DNA of 14,628 nucleotides from Psychrilyobacter sp. (GCA_023145315.1 JAGLEA010000179.1:1-14628), one strand, 5' to 3'; positions 1 through 6,739 are shown, counted from the first letter of the stretch. The notes: a model not told the origin generated them from the letters alone. Made by a program: numbers and translations.

Positions 1-1355
1 GTACAGGATACTTTGTTAATGCAAAGGGTGGAACAATGGGTTCAACTAGTGGTAACTGGGATAACGTTACTGGTAAAATGTATATTTCTGGCGATTTTGG
101 TGAAAACAATTTTAACAATAGTATTAATTACACAGGTATATTAAAGGCTAATAATTTTAATGCAAATACGATATCTATGTCACCTCTTTATAGTATAAAA
201 AGTAGTGGACTAAATTCTAATAAAGAGTTTACTATGGAGATTTCTAGAGTCAAGTTTACATCTGGAATTGTTGCTGATAAAAATGTAGGACGACTCTTAG
301 AAGATAATTACTCTAATTCTAATAACAGTTATAAAAATAGTTTTTATAACTTATTAAAAGGAACAAGCATTGATTCAACAGCAAAACTGAACTCTGCGTT
401 AAATAGTACTTTTGGAACTACTATTTTCCCTACGCTTACAAAACAAACTTTTGATACTATCAGCCGTTTAAATATAAATGGAATATATAATATAGCCAAT
501 TTCAATCCTTATAGTAAGGTTGGAACAGTTAATGTAAATGGTACTTTTGATAACTCACATTTAAAAGTTAAAAATGTAGAAAGTGATAATAATTATAAAA
601 GTAGTAACTCTGATATGTCATTTTGGATTGAAAAGAAATTAACTCCTAATTTTAAACTTGGAACTATACAAACTTTTTCTGACTCTAGCGTTAGCATGTC
701 AGATGACAATACATATAGAGATGATTATTATTATAGTGGTGGTATCTATGGTGTATACGAGCATAATTTAGTTTTATACACTACTCAGTTGACAGTTGGT
801 GGTAATTATAGTCACTTGAATAGATATAACAATACTGGAGTAGGAGATTTTAGAAATTCTTCTACTAATAAAAACTTATTCTTAGGATTAAATAATTTAG
901 TTTATAAAAGATATAGTTTTAATCATGATATTTATATTGTTCCAAAGGGAGAATTTAACATAGTTGGATTACATCAAGGTGAAATTAATGAAGGTGGAGC
1001 TTCTGGTATGGACATTCACTCTAAAAATACAACATCTATAGAACCTGGTATAGGTTTTGATCTAGGTAAAGATTTTTATTATAATGATATTCACAAGTTT
1101 AGTCTTAGTTCTGGAGTTATGAACTACTATGAATTAGCTGATCCATATGATAACTTAGAAGCCAACTTTAAACCTTTTGGAGATTCTGTATTAACTTTAA
1201 ATAAATATAATAATGATCCATATCATGTAAAGTTTACTCTTAAAGAGGGGTATGAATACTCTGATTATTTAGGAATTGCTATACACCAAGATTATACTTT
1301 ATCTAGGCATCAATATCAATTTGAATATGGAGCAAATATAACATACAAATTTTAA
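1..1355 (+). CDS. Autotransporter, C-terminal part with outer-membrane beta-barrel (5' end outside window)
   Basis: This is the 3' end of a type V secretion (autotransporter) protein. The frame is open from base 3, before the first in-window ATG at 36, so about 450 residues are visible and the true start lies upstream. Counting from that ATG, residues 1 to about 190 are Asn/Ser/Thr/Gly-rich and look like the end of the surface-exposed passenger. Residues from about 190 (beginning SDMSFWIEKK) to the end show alternating aromatic and polar strands typical of a 12-stranded autotransporter barrel. The protein ends in YKF, with the terminal Phe expected of outer-membrane barrels recognised by the BAM complex. 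In fusobacteria such proteins are often adhesins, but the ligand cannot be told from this fragment. Family assignment is confident; specific function is unknown. A hairpin terminator follows directly. Confidence 0.85.
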   Translation, partial: TGYFVNAKGGTMGSTSGNWDNVTGKMYISGDFGENNFNNSINYTGILKANNFNANTISMSPLYSIKSSGLNSNKEFTMEISRVKFTSGIVADKNVGRLLEDNYSNSNNSYKNSFYNLLKGTSIDSTAKLNSALNSTFGTTIFPTLTKQTFDTISRLNINGIYNIANFNPYSKVGTVNVNGTFDNSHLKVKNVESDNNYKSSNSDMSFWIEKKLTPNFKLGTIQTFSDSSVSMSDDNTYRDDYYYSGGIYGVYEHNLVLYTTQLTVGGNYSHLNRYNNTGVGDFRNSSTNKNLFLGLNNLVYKRYSFNHDIYIVPKGEFNIVGLHQGEINEGGASGMDIHSKNTTSIEPGIGFDLGKDFYYNDIHKFSLSSGVMNYYELADPYDNLEANFKPFGDSVLTLNKYNNDPYHVKFTLKEGYEYSDYLGIAIHQDYTLSRHQYQFEYGANITYKF

Positions 1356-1393
1356 AGAAATAAAGATAGTAAAAGCAAAAAACAATTATATTG

Positions 1394-1443
1394 AACCTGT
1401 AATTAGACAAACTCAAAAGAGGTTGTTAAAATTACGGGTTTTT
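1394..1443 (+). terminator. Long hairpin terminator after the autotransporter
   Basis: AACCTGTAATT (1394-1404) pairs with AATTACGGGTT (1430-1440), 11 bp with one G-U pair. Inside it, ACAA and CTC (1407-1414) pair with GAG and TTGT (1420-1427) around one mismatch. Only a short T run follows the stem, so termination strength is uncertain, but the position 38 bases after the stop codon fits a terminator. Confidence 0.6.
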
Positions 1444-1479
1444 ATGATTTTTGGAGTGAGCTTCTTAGTTTTTTAGTTC

Positions 1480-1503
1480 CTATATTTATTTAAAGAAATA
1501 TAG
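1480..1503. repeat. 8-bp inverted repeat upstream of the cysK promoter
   Basis: CTATATTT (1480-1487) and AAATATAG (1496-1503) are exact reverse complements with an 8-base spacer. The dyad ends 32 bases before the cysK -35 box. It could be an operator for a cysteine-responsive regulator or chance in AT-rich DNA. I cannot match it to a known CymR or other box. Confidence 0.35.
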
Positions 1504-1535
1504 TATCTATATAATTAATTAATTAAATACTTTTA

Positions 1536-1564
1536 TTGACTTATTTAATAGTTTTTGATAGTAT
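1536..1564 (+). promoter_or_regulatory. Sigma70-type promoter of cysK-cysE
   Basis: The -35 box is TTGACT (1536-1541) and the -10 box TAGTAT (1559-1564), separated by 17 bases. The predicted start of transcription near 1571 gives a leader of about 30 bases before the ATG at 1603, containing the ribosome site AGGAGGG (1592-1598). No T-box or S-box element is visible in this leader. Confidence 0.55.
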
Positions 1565-1602
1565 AAATATATAATAAAAATTAAAGAACTTAGGAGGGAT
1601 TT

Positions 1603-2511
1603 ATGTATAAAAATATAATTGAATTAATTGGAAATACTCCCATGATAAAAATTAAAACAGATGAAGAGTCTGCAGATGTCTATGTAAAATTAGAAAAGTT
1701 TAACCCTAGTGGATCTATAAAAGATAGAGCTGCCCTACAAATGATATTAGATGCTGAAAAAGAAGGTAATTTGAAAAAAGGTGGTATTATACTAGAACCA
1801 ACAAGTGGGAATACAGGAATAGCATTGGCTATGATAGGGAAAGCTCGTGGGTATGAAGTAACTCTAGTAATGCCATCTAGTATGAGTCGAGAAAGGCAGG
1901 ATATAATAAAATCATATGGTGCTAACCTAGTGTTAACAGAACCATCAAAAGGAATGACGGGATCAATCAATAAAGCATATGAGATGAAAGAGGGAAACTC
2001 TAAATACTTTATTCCAAATCAATTTGAAAATACATCAAATAGTAAAGCACACATTCTTACTACTGGACCAGAAATTACAGAGAAGTTAAAAAAAATAGAT
2101 AGCTTCATATGTGGTGTTGGAACTGGTGGAACACTAACGGGAGTTGGAGAGTATTTAAAAGAAATAGATGGAAAAATAAAAATAGTAGCTATAGAACCTT
2201 CTAATTCTGATGTTTTATCTGGAGGAAGTGGAGGGCCCCATAAGATACAAGGTATAGGAGCAGGGTTTATTCCTAAAATAGTGAACACCTCAATAATAGA
2301 TGAAGTGATGACTATAACAGATGAAGAAGCATATAGAGAAACAAAAAAATTATTAGACGTAGAGGGGCTATACCTAGGAATATCTAGTGGATCAAATATT
2401 TGTGGTGCAAAGAAATTAGCTAAAAAATTAGGCCCAGGAAAAATAGTTGTTACAGTAGCACCTGATGGTGGAGAAAAATATGTATCAACAGGTGTTTTTG
2501 AGAGTAATTAG
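1603..2511 (+). CDS. cysK: Cysteine synthase (O-acetylserine sulfhydrylase), PLP-dependent
   Basis: The enzyme makes L-cysteine from O-acetylserine and sulfide in the cytoplasm, the last step of cysteine synthesis. The 302 residues match the usual length of about 300-310. The PLP-binding lysine is K40 in the motif NPSGSIKDR. The substrate loop TSGNTG follows near residue 68, and the phosphate-binding glycine loop GVGTGGTLTG lies near residues 171-180. The IEPSNSDVLSGG and GIGAGFIP segments and the late SGSNICGA segment are all typical of CysK/CysM. CysK is preferred over CysM or cystathionine beta-synthase from the overall motif set and the adjacent cysE, although the two are hard to separate by eye. 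The ATG at 1603 has an AGGAGGG ribosome site 4 bases upstream. It is the first gene of a two-gene operon with cysE 22 bases downstream. Confidence 0.93.
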   Translation: MYKNIIELIGNTPMIKIKTDEESADVYVKLEKFNPSGSIKDRAALQMILDAEKEGNLKKGGIILEPTSGNTGIALAMIGKARGYEVTLVMPSSMSRERQDIIKSYGANLVLTEPSKGMTGSINKAYEMKEGNSKYFIPNQFENTSNSKAHILTTGPEITEKLKKIDSFICGVGTGGTLTGVGEYLKEIDGKIKIVAIEPSNSDVLSGGSGGPHKIQGIGAGFIPKIVNTSIIDEVMTITDEEAYRETKKLLDVEGLYLGISSGSNICGAKKLAKKLGPGKIVVTVAPDGGEKYVSTGVFESN

Positions 2512-2533
2512 ATTTAAAATTAAGGAGAAAAAG

Positions 2534-3109
2534 ATGTTTAAATTATTAAAGGAACATATAAAAAATATAAAAGAAAAAGATCCTTCGGTAAAGAGTAATT
2601 TAGAAGTTTTACTTTTATATCCATCACTTCATGCTATGATAAACCATAGGATTTCTCATTTTTTCTATAAAAGAAAGTTTTTTTTCATAGCTAGATTATT
2701 ATCGCAGATATCTAGAGGAATCACGGGAATAGAGATCCATCCAGGTGCTGTAATAGGAAAAAGATTGTTTCTAGATCACGGTATGGGAGTTGTAATAGGG
2801 GAAACGGCTATAATAGGAGATGGGGTAACTATCTATCATCAGGTTACTTTAGGTGGAACAGGAAAAGATAGTGGGAAAAGGCATCCAACAATAGGAAATA
2901 ATGTAGTAATCGGTGCAGGAGCAAAAATATTAGGAAATATTACTATAGCAGATGGAACGAAGATAGGAAGCAATACTGTAGTACTAAAAGATAGTTGTGA
3001 AAACTCTACTATTGTAGGAGTAGCTGGAACTATGAAGTGTAAAGGTTTACCTTGTCAATTTGCAAAATGTGCCACAGATCAACATATAGGAAAAGAAGTT
3101 GACAATTAA
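2534..3109 (+). CDS. cysE: Serine O-acetyltransferase, short form
   Basis: The enzyme acetylates L-serine with acetyl-CoA to give O-acetylserine, the substrate of the CysK encoded just upstream. The protein has 191 residues when started at ATG 2534, which has AAGGAG 7 bases upstream. The frame is open back to 2465 inside cysK, but that start has no ribosome site and would overlap cysK by 47 bases, so I reject it. Residues 66-165 form the left-handed beta-helix of hexapeptide repeats. D81-H82 in LDHGMG and H117 in KRHP match the catalytic dyad residues. The motif VTLGGTGK (104-111) is diagnostic. The long N-terminal helical domain of E. coli CysE is missing, as in Bacillus-type enzymes. The C-terminal tail is odd: it carries three cysteines (C169, C174, C179) and ends in DN, not in the isoleucine used to dock into CysK. 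Confidence 0.92.
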   Translation: MFKLLKEHIKNIKEKDPSVKSNLEVLLLYPSLHAMINHRISHFFYKRKFFFIARLLSQISRGITGIEIHPGAVIGKRLFLDHGMGVVIGETAIIGDGVTIYHQVTLGGTGKDSGKRHPTIGNNVVIGAGAKILGNITIADGTKIGSNTVVLKDSCENSTIVGVAGTMKCKGLPCQFAKCATDQHIGKEVDN

Positions 3110-3128
3110 AGAGTATAGATAGTATAAT
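3099..3128 (+). promoter_or_regulatory. Consensus sigma70 promoter inside the end of cysE
   Basis: TTGACA (3099-3104) and TATAAT (3123-3128) are exact consensus boxes with an 18-base spacer. The -35 box lies in the last codons of cysE. Transcription would start near 3135 and run through the leader towards the YnzC-like gene and asnS. This is the best-matching promoter in the window. Confidence 0.75.
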
Positions 3129-3134
3129 ATCTAT

Positions 3135-3252
3135 AATTATAAAGGTGATAATGAGATAATATATCTCTGTGCTTACTTTAATTTTTAGAGTTTGTGTATA
3201 TTTAAAGTCTCATTTTTAGTAGTGAGATTTTTTTGTATTTAGGAGGATATTT
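3135..3252 (+). promoter_or_regulatory. Structured leader with attenuator-like alternatives before the YnzC-like gene and asnS
   Basis: From the predicted start near 3135 the transcript can fold an imperfect hairpin at 3140-3180. Its tip is GAGATA (3153-3158) paired to TATCTC (3162-3167) with a 3-base loop, and its base is TAAA paired to TTTA. A terminator hairpin follows at 3204-3231. AATGAGA (3150-3156) in the first hairpin is also complementary to TCTCATT (3208-3214), the left arm of the terminator, so the two folds could exclude each other. No T-box sequence, and no known riboswitch core that I recognise, is present. A short terminated RNA of about 100 nt is the alternative reading. Confidence 0.45.
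3204..3234 (+). terminator. Intrinsic terminator in the leader upstream of the YnzC-like gene
   Basis: AAAGTCTCA (3204-3212) pairs with TGAGATTTT (3223-3231), including one G-U pair, around a 10-base loop. The T run covers 3228-3234. It sits between a consensus promoter and the ribosome site of the next gene (AGGAGG, 3241-3246), so it could end the upstream transcript, act as an attenuator, or both. Confidence 0.6.
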
Positions 3253-3480
3253 ATGGAAATGAAAGATATAATAGAAAAAGTGAACTTCTACTCAGCTCTG
3301 TCTAAAGAGAGAACATTAACAGATGATGAAGTGATCGAAAGACAAAAGTATAGAGCTCTCTACCTTGATCAATTTAGATCACAAGTAAGGGGTCATCTAG
3401 ATGGCGTAAAAATTGTAGACGAACAAGGAAAGGAAGTCAAATTAAAGAAAAAAAAGAAGAGTAGACTAAAATTAAGTTAG
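3253..3480 (+). CDS. UPF0291 (DUF896) YnzC-like small protein
   Basis: This 75-residue protein resembles the YnzC/UPF0291 family. Near the N-terminus it has a helix (IIEKVNFYSALSKE), a turn, then the family core in which TDDEVIERQKYRALYLDQFR corresponds to the typical 'LTEEE..EQ..LR..YL..FR' pattern. The segment after it (VRGHLDGVKIVDEQGKEV) matches the 'LKSVKIIDPEGNDVT' region. The family forms a short helical hairpin of unknown cellular role in low-GC Gram-positives. The C-terminal tail is lysine-rich (KLKKKKKSRLK) and encoded over a run of 8 A (3448-3455), a possible slippage site. ATG 3253 has AGGAGG 6 bases upstream. The stop overlaps the asnS ribosome site, so the two genes are probably co-transcribed and may be translationally coupled. 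Confidence 0.8.
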   Translation: MEMKDIIEKVNFYSALSKERTLTDDEVIERQKYRALYLDQFRSQVRGHLDGVKIVDEQGKEVKLKKKKKSRLKLS

Positions 3481-3493
3481 GAGGAGTAAAACT

Positions 3494-4879
3494 ATGATTA
3501 GAGTAAGAGATTTGTATAAAGATTTAGCAAAATATGATTCAAAAGAAGTTGTATTAAAAGGTTGGCTTAGAAATAACAGAAGCCAAAAAGAATTTGGATT
3601 TATTGATCTAAATGATGGTTCTTGTTTTGAAACAACTCAAGTTGTTTATGGAATAGCTTTAGAAAATTTTAAAGAAATCCAAAAATATAGAGCAGGAAGT
3701 GGATTAGAAATAAAGGGAAAAGTATTAGTAACTCCTAATAATAAACAACCTTTTGAGATCCAAGCTTTAGAAGTGAAGTTACTAGCAGATTCAGCAGAAG
3801 ACTATCCAATTCAACCCAAAAGACATACAAAAGAATTTTTGAGAGTTCATGCACATCTTCGTCCTAGGACAAACTTATTTAGTGCAGTATTTAGAGTTAG
3901 AAGTTTAGCAGCACACGCTATTCACTCATTTTTCCAAGAGCAAGATTTCATCTATTGTCATACTCCATTAATTACAGGAAATGATGGTGAGGGAGCAGGA
4001 GAGATGTTTAAAGTAACAACTTTAGATATGGATAACCTACCTAGAACAGATAAGAATGAAATTGACTACAAAAAAGATTTCTTTGCTAAAAAAGTAGGAT
4101 TAACAGTTACAGGTCAATTAGAAGCAGAAGCTTTTGCACAATCAATGAGAGCTACATATACATTTGGACCTACATTTAGAGCAGAAAACTCTAATACCCA
4201 AAGACATGCTTCAGAATTTTGGATGATAGAACCAGAAGTAGCATTTAATGAATTAGCAGATAATATGAAGCTAGCAGAAGATATGTTGAAATATGTTATC
4301 TCTTATCTATTAGAAAAAGCACCTAGTGAGATGACATTCTTTAATAAGTTTGTAGAGAAAGGATTGATAGAAAAACTAACTAAAATAGTAGAATGTGATA
4401 AATTTAAAGAGTTAACACATAAAGAAGCTATAACTTTATTATTAGAAAGTGGGGAGAAATTCGCTAACTTACCTAAGTATGATGATGACCTTTCAACAGA
4501 ACATGAAAAATTCTTAACTAAACATTTTAATGGACCAGTATTTGTAAAAGATTGGCCAAAAGAATTTAAAGCTTTCTATATGAGATTAAATGACGATAAT
4601 GAAACTGTTGCAGCTATGGACTTAATAGTTCCTGGAAGTGGAGAACTAATCGGTGGATCACAAAGAGAGGAAAGATTAGATGTATTATTAAAAAGAATGA
4701 AAGAATTAGATATAGAAGAAGCAGACTTAGATTGGTATTTAGATCTTAGAAGATTTGGTGGTGTTAAAACTAGTGGATTTGGATTAGGTTTCGAGAGATT
4801 AATTATGTATGTTACAGGAGTAGACAATATAAGGGATGTAGTACCATTCCCAAGAACTCCTAAAAATGCTAGTTTTTAG
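3494..4879 (+). CDS. asnS: Asparaginyl-tRNA synthetase
   Basis: This class IIb aminoacyl-tRNA synthetase charges tRNA-Asn with asparagine. At 461 residues it has the usual bacterial AsnRS length. Residues 1 to about 105 form the OB-fold anticodon-binding domain (VVLKGWLRNNRSQKEFGFI, then SGLEIKGKV). The catalytic core follows: FIYCHTPLITGNDGEGAGEMF near residues 153-173, motif 2 (FRAENSNTQRHASEFWMIEPE) near 228-248, and motif 3 (GFGLGFERLIMYVTG) near 429-443, with the arginine that contacts ATP. The combination GAGEMF plus the C-terminal FPRTP fits AsnRS better than AspRS. ATG 3494 is preceded by GGAGGAG that overlaps the stop of the upstream gene. Transcription is expected from the promoter at 3099-3128 and ends at the palindrome at 4895-4922. 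Confidence 0.96.
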   Translation: MIRVRDLYKDLAKYDSKEVVLKGWLRNNRSQKEFGFIDLNDGSCFETTQVVYGIALENFKEIQKYRAGSGLEIKGKVLVTPNNKQPFEIQALEVKLLADSAEDYPIQPKRHTKEFLRVHAHLRPRTNLFSAVFRVRSLAAHAIHSFFQEQDFIYCHTPLITGNDGEGAGEMFKVTTLDMDNLPRTDKNEIDYKKDFFAKKVGLTVTGQLEAEAFAQSMRATYTFGPTFRAENSNTQRHASEFWMIEPEVAFNELADNMKLAEDMLKYVISYLLEKAPSEMTFFNKFVEKGLIEKLTKIVECDKFKELTHKEAITLLLESGEKFANLPKYDDDLSTEHEKFLTKHFNGPVFVKDWPKEFKAFYMRLNDDNETVAAMDLIVPGSGELIGGSQREERLDVLLKRMKELDIEEADLDWYLDLRRFGGVKTSGFGLGFERLIMYVTGVDNIRDVVPFPRTPKNASF

Positions 4880-4894
4880 GAAATAGACTAAATA

Positions 4895-4922
4895 AAAAAG
4901 ACTCCTAATTAGGAGTCTTTTT
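4895..4922. terminator. Bidirectional terminator between asnS and the cyclophilin lipoprotein gene
   Basis: This is a perfect 28-base palindrome centred between 4908 and 4909. Five A, a GACTCCTA stem arm and its complement are followed by five T. Both strands therefore carry a GC-containing stem followed by a T run. It lies 15 bases after the asnS stop and 1 base from the stop of the convergent minus-strand gene. Confidence 0.9.
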
Positions 4923-4923
4923 A

Positions 4924-6054
4924 TTAGTTTGTATCATCGTCACCATCAGTAGACGGATCTAAATTTTTATTATCTTTATTGGTATCTGTCATTTTTGAAC
5001 CATCAGTATCAGATGTATCGGTATCAGTAACATTACCAAATTCATCTTCAGTAGTAGTACTTTTTGAACCATCTTTTTCTGTAGTAGTTGTAGTAGTAGT
5101 TGTTCCAGAATTAGTATTAGAAGTTGCATTTCCTTCTGAAGAAGTAGTTGCTGTTTGCTCAGTAGTACCATCATCAGATATAGTGATAGATACAGCTTGT
5201 ATTTCACTATTTTGAACATGCTCTGCTAATCTTTCTGAATCTTGTGCTATACCTTTTCTTTTTTGTGCTTCAGTATACTTATTATCGACATATCTAATCC
5301 AAGAAGGAATAAATGATGGATCATATGGTTTACTTGTTTTTTCTTGCTCTTCATTTATTCTAACTAGTTCAGTTTTATAGTCATTATATTTATCTGTATA
5401 TTCAGGGTCAGTAATATCTTTTACAGGATATTCCTTTAGATTAGGATAATTTTCATCAAGGACAGTATTCCATTCATCAACTCTGTCTTTTTCAAGAGCT
5501 AAGAAGAAATCAACATCTCCCTCAAATCTAATCTCTTTAATTCTATCTCCTACTTCTAACTTTCTAATAACTGCTAAGTCTGCATCAGATACAACCTCAC
5601 CAAAAACTGTATGTTTATGATTTAACCAATCTGCAGCATACATTGTCATAAAAAATTGTGATCCACCAGTATTAGGACCAGCATTTGCCATAGCTAACAT
5701 TCCTACTTGGTAGAAATCTAACCAATCTACAAATTCATCTTCGATCTGGTATCCTGGGCCACCAAGACCAGTTTCAAGTGGGTCTCCACCTTGAACCATG
5801 AAGTTATCAACAACTCTATGGAACTTCAGATCGTTATAGTAACCTCTTTTAGCTAAATTGATAAAGTTAGCCACAGTAACAGGAGCTGCTTCTGGATATA
5901 GGTAGAAGTTAACATCTCCTTGAGAAGTTACGATTGTTGCTCTTATATTGTTTATTTTTGCGATTTCCCCTGCATGAAATGCCCGTCTTATAGAGGCACA
6001 TCCTCCTAAAGTAAATAGTAGTAGAAGTGCAAAGATAATTGAAATTTTCTTCAA
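4924..6054 (-). CDS. Cyclophilin-type peptidyl-prolyl isomerase, lipoprotein with Thr/Asp-rich tail
   Basis: This predicted lipoprotein catalyses cis-trans isomerisation of prolyl bonds, probably helping proteins fold in the envelope. The start is a TTG codon (6052-6054), supported by GGAGGT 6 bases upstream. Residues 1-18 form a lipoprotein signal peptide with lipobox LGGC, so C19 should be lipidated. The cyclophilin domain spans about residues 40-175. It contains FHRVV with the catalytic Arg, MVQGGDP, ANAGPNTGGSQFF, and WLNHKHTVFG with the active-site Trp and His. A charged linker follows. The last hundred or so residues are low complexity: eight Thr in a row, DGSK repeats and an acidic end (DGDDDTN). 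The tail is probably disordered; its role is unknown. The gene lies 20 bases after another cyclophilin gene and is a diverged tandem duplicate of it. Confidence 0.9.
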   Translation of the reverse strand: MKKISIIFALLLLFTLGGCASIRRAFHAGEIAKINNIRATIVTSQGDVNFYLYPEAAPVTVANFINLAKRGYYNDLKFHRVVDNFMVQGGDPLETGLGGPGYQIEDEFVDWLDFYQVGMLAMANAGPNTGGSQFFMTMYAADWLNHKHTVFGEVVSDADLAVIRKLEVGDRIKEIRFEGDVDFFLALEKDRVDEWNTVLDENYPNLKEYPVKDITDPEYTDKYNDYKTELVRINEEQEKTSKPYDPSFIPSWIRYVDNKYTEAQKRKGIAQDSERLAEHVQNSEIQAVSITISDDGTTEQTATTSSEGNATSNTNSGTTTTTTTTEKDGSKSTTTEDEFGNVTDTDTSDTDGSKMTDTNKDNKNLDPSTDGDDDTN

Positions 6055-6060
6055 TTGCTT

Positions 6061-6066
6061 ACCTCC
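6061..6066 (-). promoter_or_regulatory. Ribosome binding site fixing the TTG start of the cyclophilin lipoprotein
   Basis: GGAGGT on the minus strand lies 6 bases upstream of the TTG at 6052-6054. This spacing and the intact lipoprotein signal peptide that begins there decide the start codon. Confidence 0.8.
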
Positions 6067-6074
6067 GTATATAT

Positions 6075-6725
6075 TTATTTGAATCTAGGATATTTTTTTA
6101 CTAGTTCACCGTTTAATTCAGCAAGTGGTGCTTTATTTTCTTCTAAAAATGCATCTACATCGCCAGAAATTTCGATAGATATTATTTTATCTCCTTGAGC
6201 TACTTTGTTTACTACATCTTGGTCTTCAGATGATACAACTTCACCAAAGATAGTATGCTTGTGATTTAACCATGACGTTTCTACATGAGTAATGAAGAAT
6301 TGAGAACCATTTGTGCTCGGTCCTGAGTTTGCCATTGCTAAGATTCCTGGTTTATCAAATACTAATTCTTTTACAAATTCATCTTTGAAGTTATATCCTG
6401 GTCCACCCATTCCTGTACCATCTGGACATCCACCTTGGATCATGAAATCAGCTAGAACTCTATGAAAATTTAAACCATCATAGTATCCTTTTTTAGATAA
6501 ATTTACAAAGTTAAGTACTGTAAATGGTGTTTCATTTGGAAATAATTTAATATGAATATCTCCCTTACTAGTTTTGATAGTTGCTGTTAAGTTTACGTTT
6601 GACATGGCGATAGCCTCCTCTTTGAATGTAGTTACACTTTTTGTATGACTTTTTCTTTTTGTTACGAAAAAGACGATAACTAAGATAACTAAGACGTTAA
6701 TTATAATTTTTGTTGTTGTGTTCAT
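6075..6725 (-). CDS. Cyclophilin-type peptidyl-prolyl isomerase, membrane-anchored or cytosolic
   Basis: The cyclophilin domain covers residues 45 to about 190. It has FHRVL with the catalytic Arg, MIQGGCP, ANSGPSTNGSQFF and WLNHKHTIFG, so the active site looks complete. Started at ATG 6725 (AAGGGG 8 bases upstream) the protein has 216 residues, with a membrane helix at about residues 7-21 followed by a positive KRKSHTK stretch, suggesting an N-terminal anchor. A second ATG at codon 41 (6605) has a better ribosome site, GAGGAGG with an 8-base spacer. It would give a 176-residue soluble cyclophilin of typical bacterial length. Either or both starts may be used. It precedes the paralogous lipoprotein gene by 20 bases, so the two are very likely co-transcribed. 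Confidence 0.9.
   Translation of the reverse strand: MNTTTKIIINVLVILVIVFFVTKRKSHTKSVTTFKEEAIAMSNVNLTATIKTSKGDIHIKLFPNETPFTVLNFVNLSKKGYYDGLNFHRVLADFMIQGGCPDGTGMGGPGYNFKDEFVKELVFDKPGILAMANSGPSTNGSQFFITHVETSWLNHKHTIFGEVVSSEDQDVVNKVAQGDKIISIEISGDVDAFLEENKAPLAELNGELVKKYPRFK
6614..6620 (-). promoter_or_regulatory. Internal ribosome site before codon 41 of the upstream cyclophilin gene
   Basis: GAGGAGG on the minus strand sits 8 bases before the ATG at 6605-6603. It is closer to consensus than the AAGGGG (6734-6739) of the upstream start. The same bases encode Glu-Glu-Ala in the long form, so the match could also be coincidence. Confidence 0.5.
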
Positions 6726-6739
6726 AGTAAATACCCCTT

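Noticed and set aside
1511..1530. TTAATTAATTAA tract as an operator or origin element
   Set aside because: Simple AT-rich repeat of a kind expected by chance in this DNA; nothing else supports a function.
1680..2288. Minus-strand ORFs opposite cysK (1680-1970 and 2019-2288)
   Set aside because: They are antisense to a clear cysK, lack ribosome sites and have no recognisable protein features.
2465..2533. Extended N-terminus for cysE starting inside cysK
   Set aside because: No ribosome site, 47-base overlap with cysK, and the added residues do not resemble CysE. ATG 2534 has AAGGAG 7 bases upstream.
3151..3159. Minimal ORF ATG-AGA-TAA in the asnS leader as a leader peptide
   Set aside because: Two codons with no Asn codon and only a weak AGGTG upstream; chance occurrence is more likely than attenuation by translation.
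3135..3252. T-box riboswitch before asnS
   Set aside because: The conserved T-box sequence and the typical 200-300 nt leader with stem I are absent.
4576..4827. Minus-strand ORF opposite asnS
   Set aside because: Antisense shadow of the motif 3 region of AsnRS, with Pro/Ser-rich nonsense composition.
4979..5219. ORFs on both strands over the Thr/Asp-rich tail of the cyclophilin lipoprotein
   Set aside because: Their Val-rich or Leu-rich sequences are simply other-frame readings of the low-complexity repeat.
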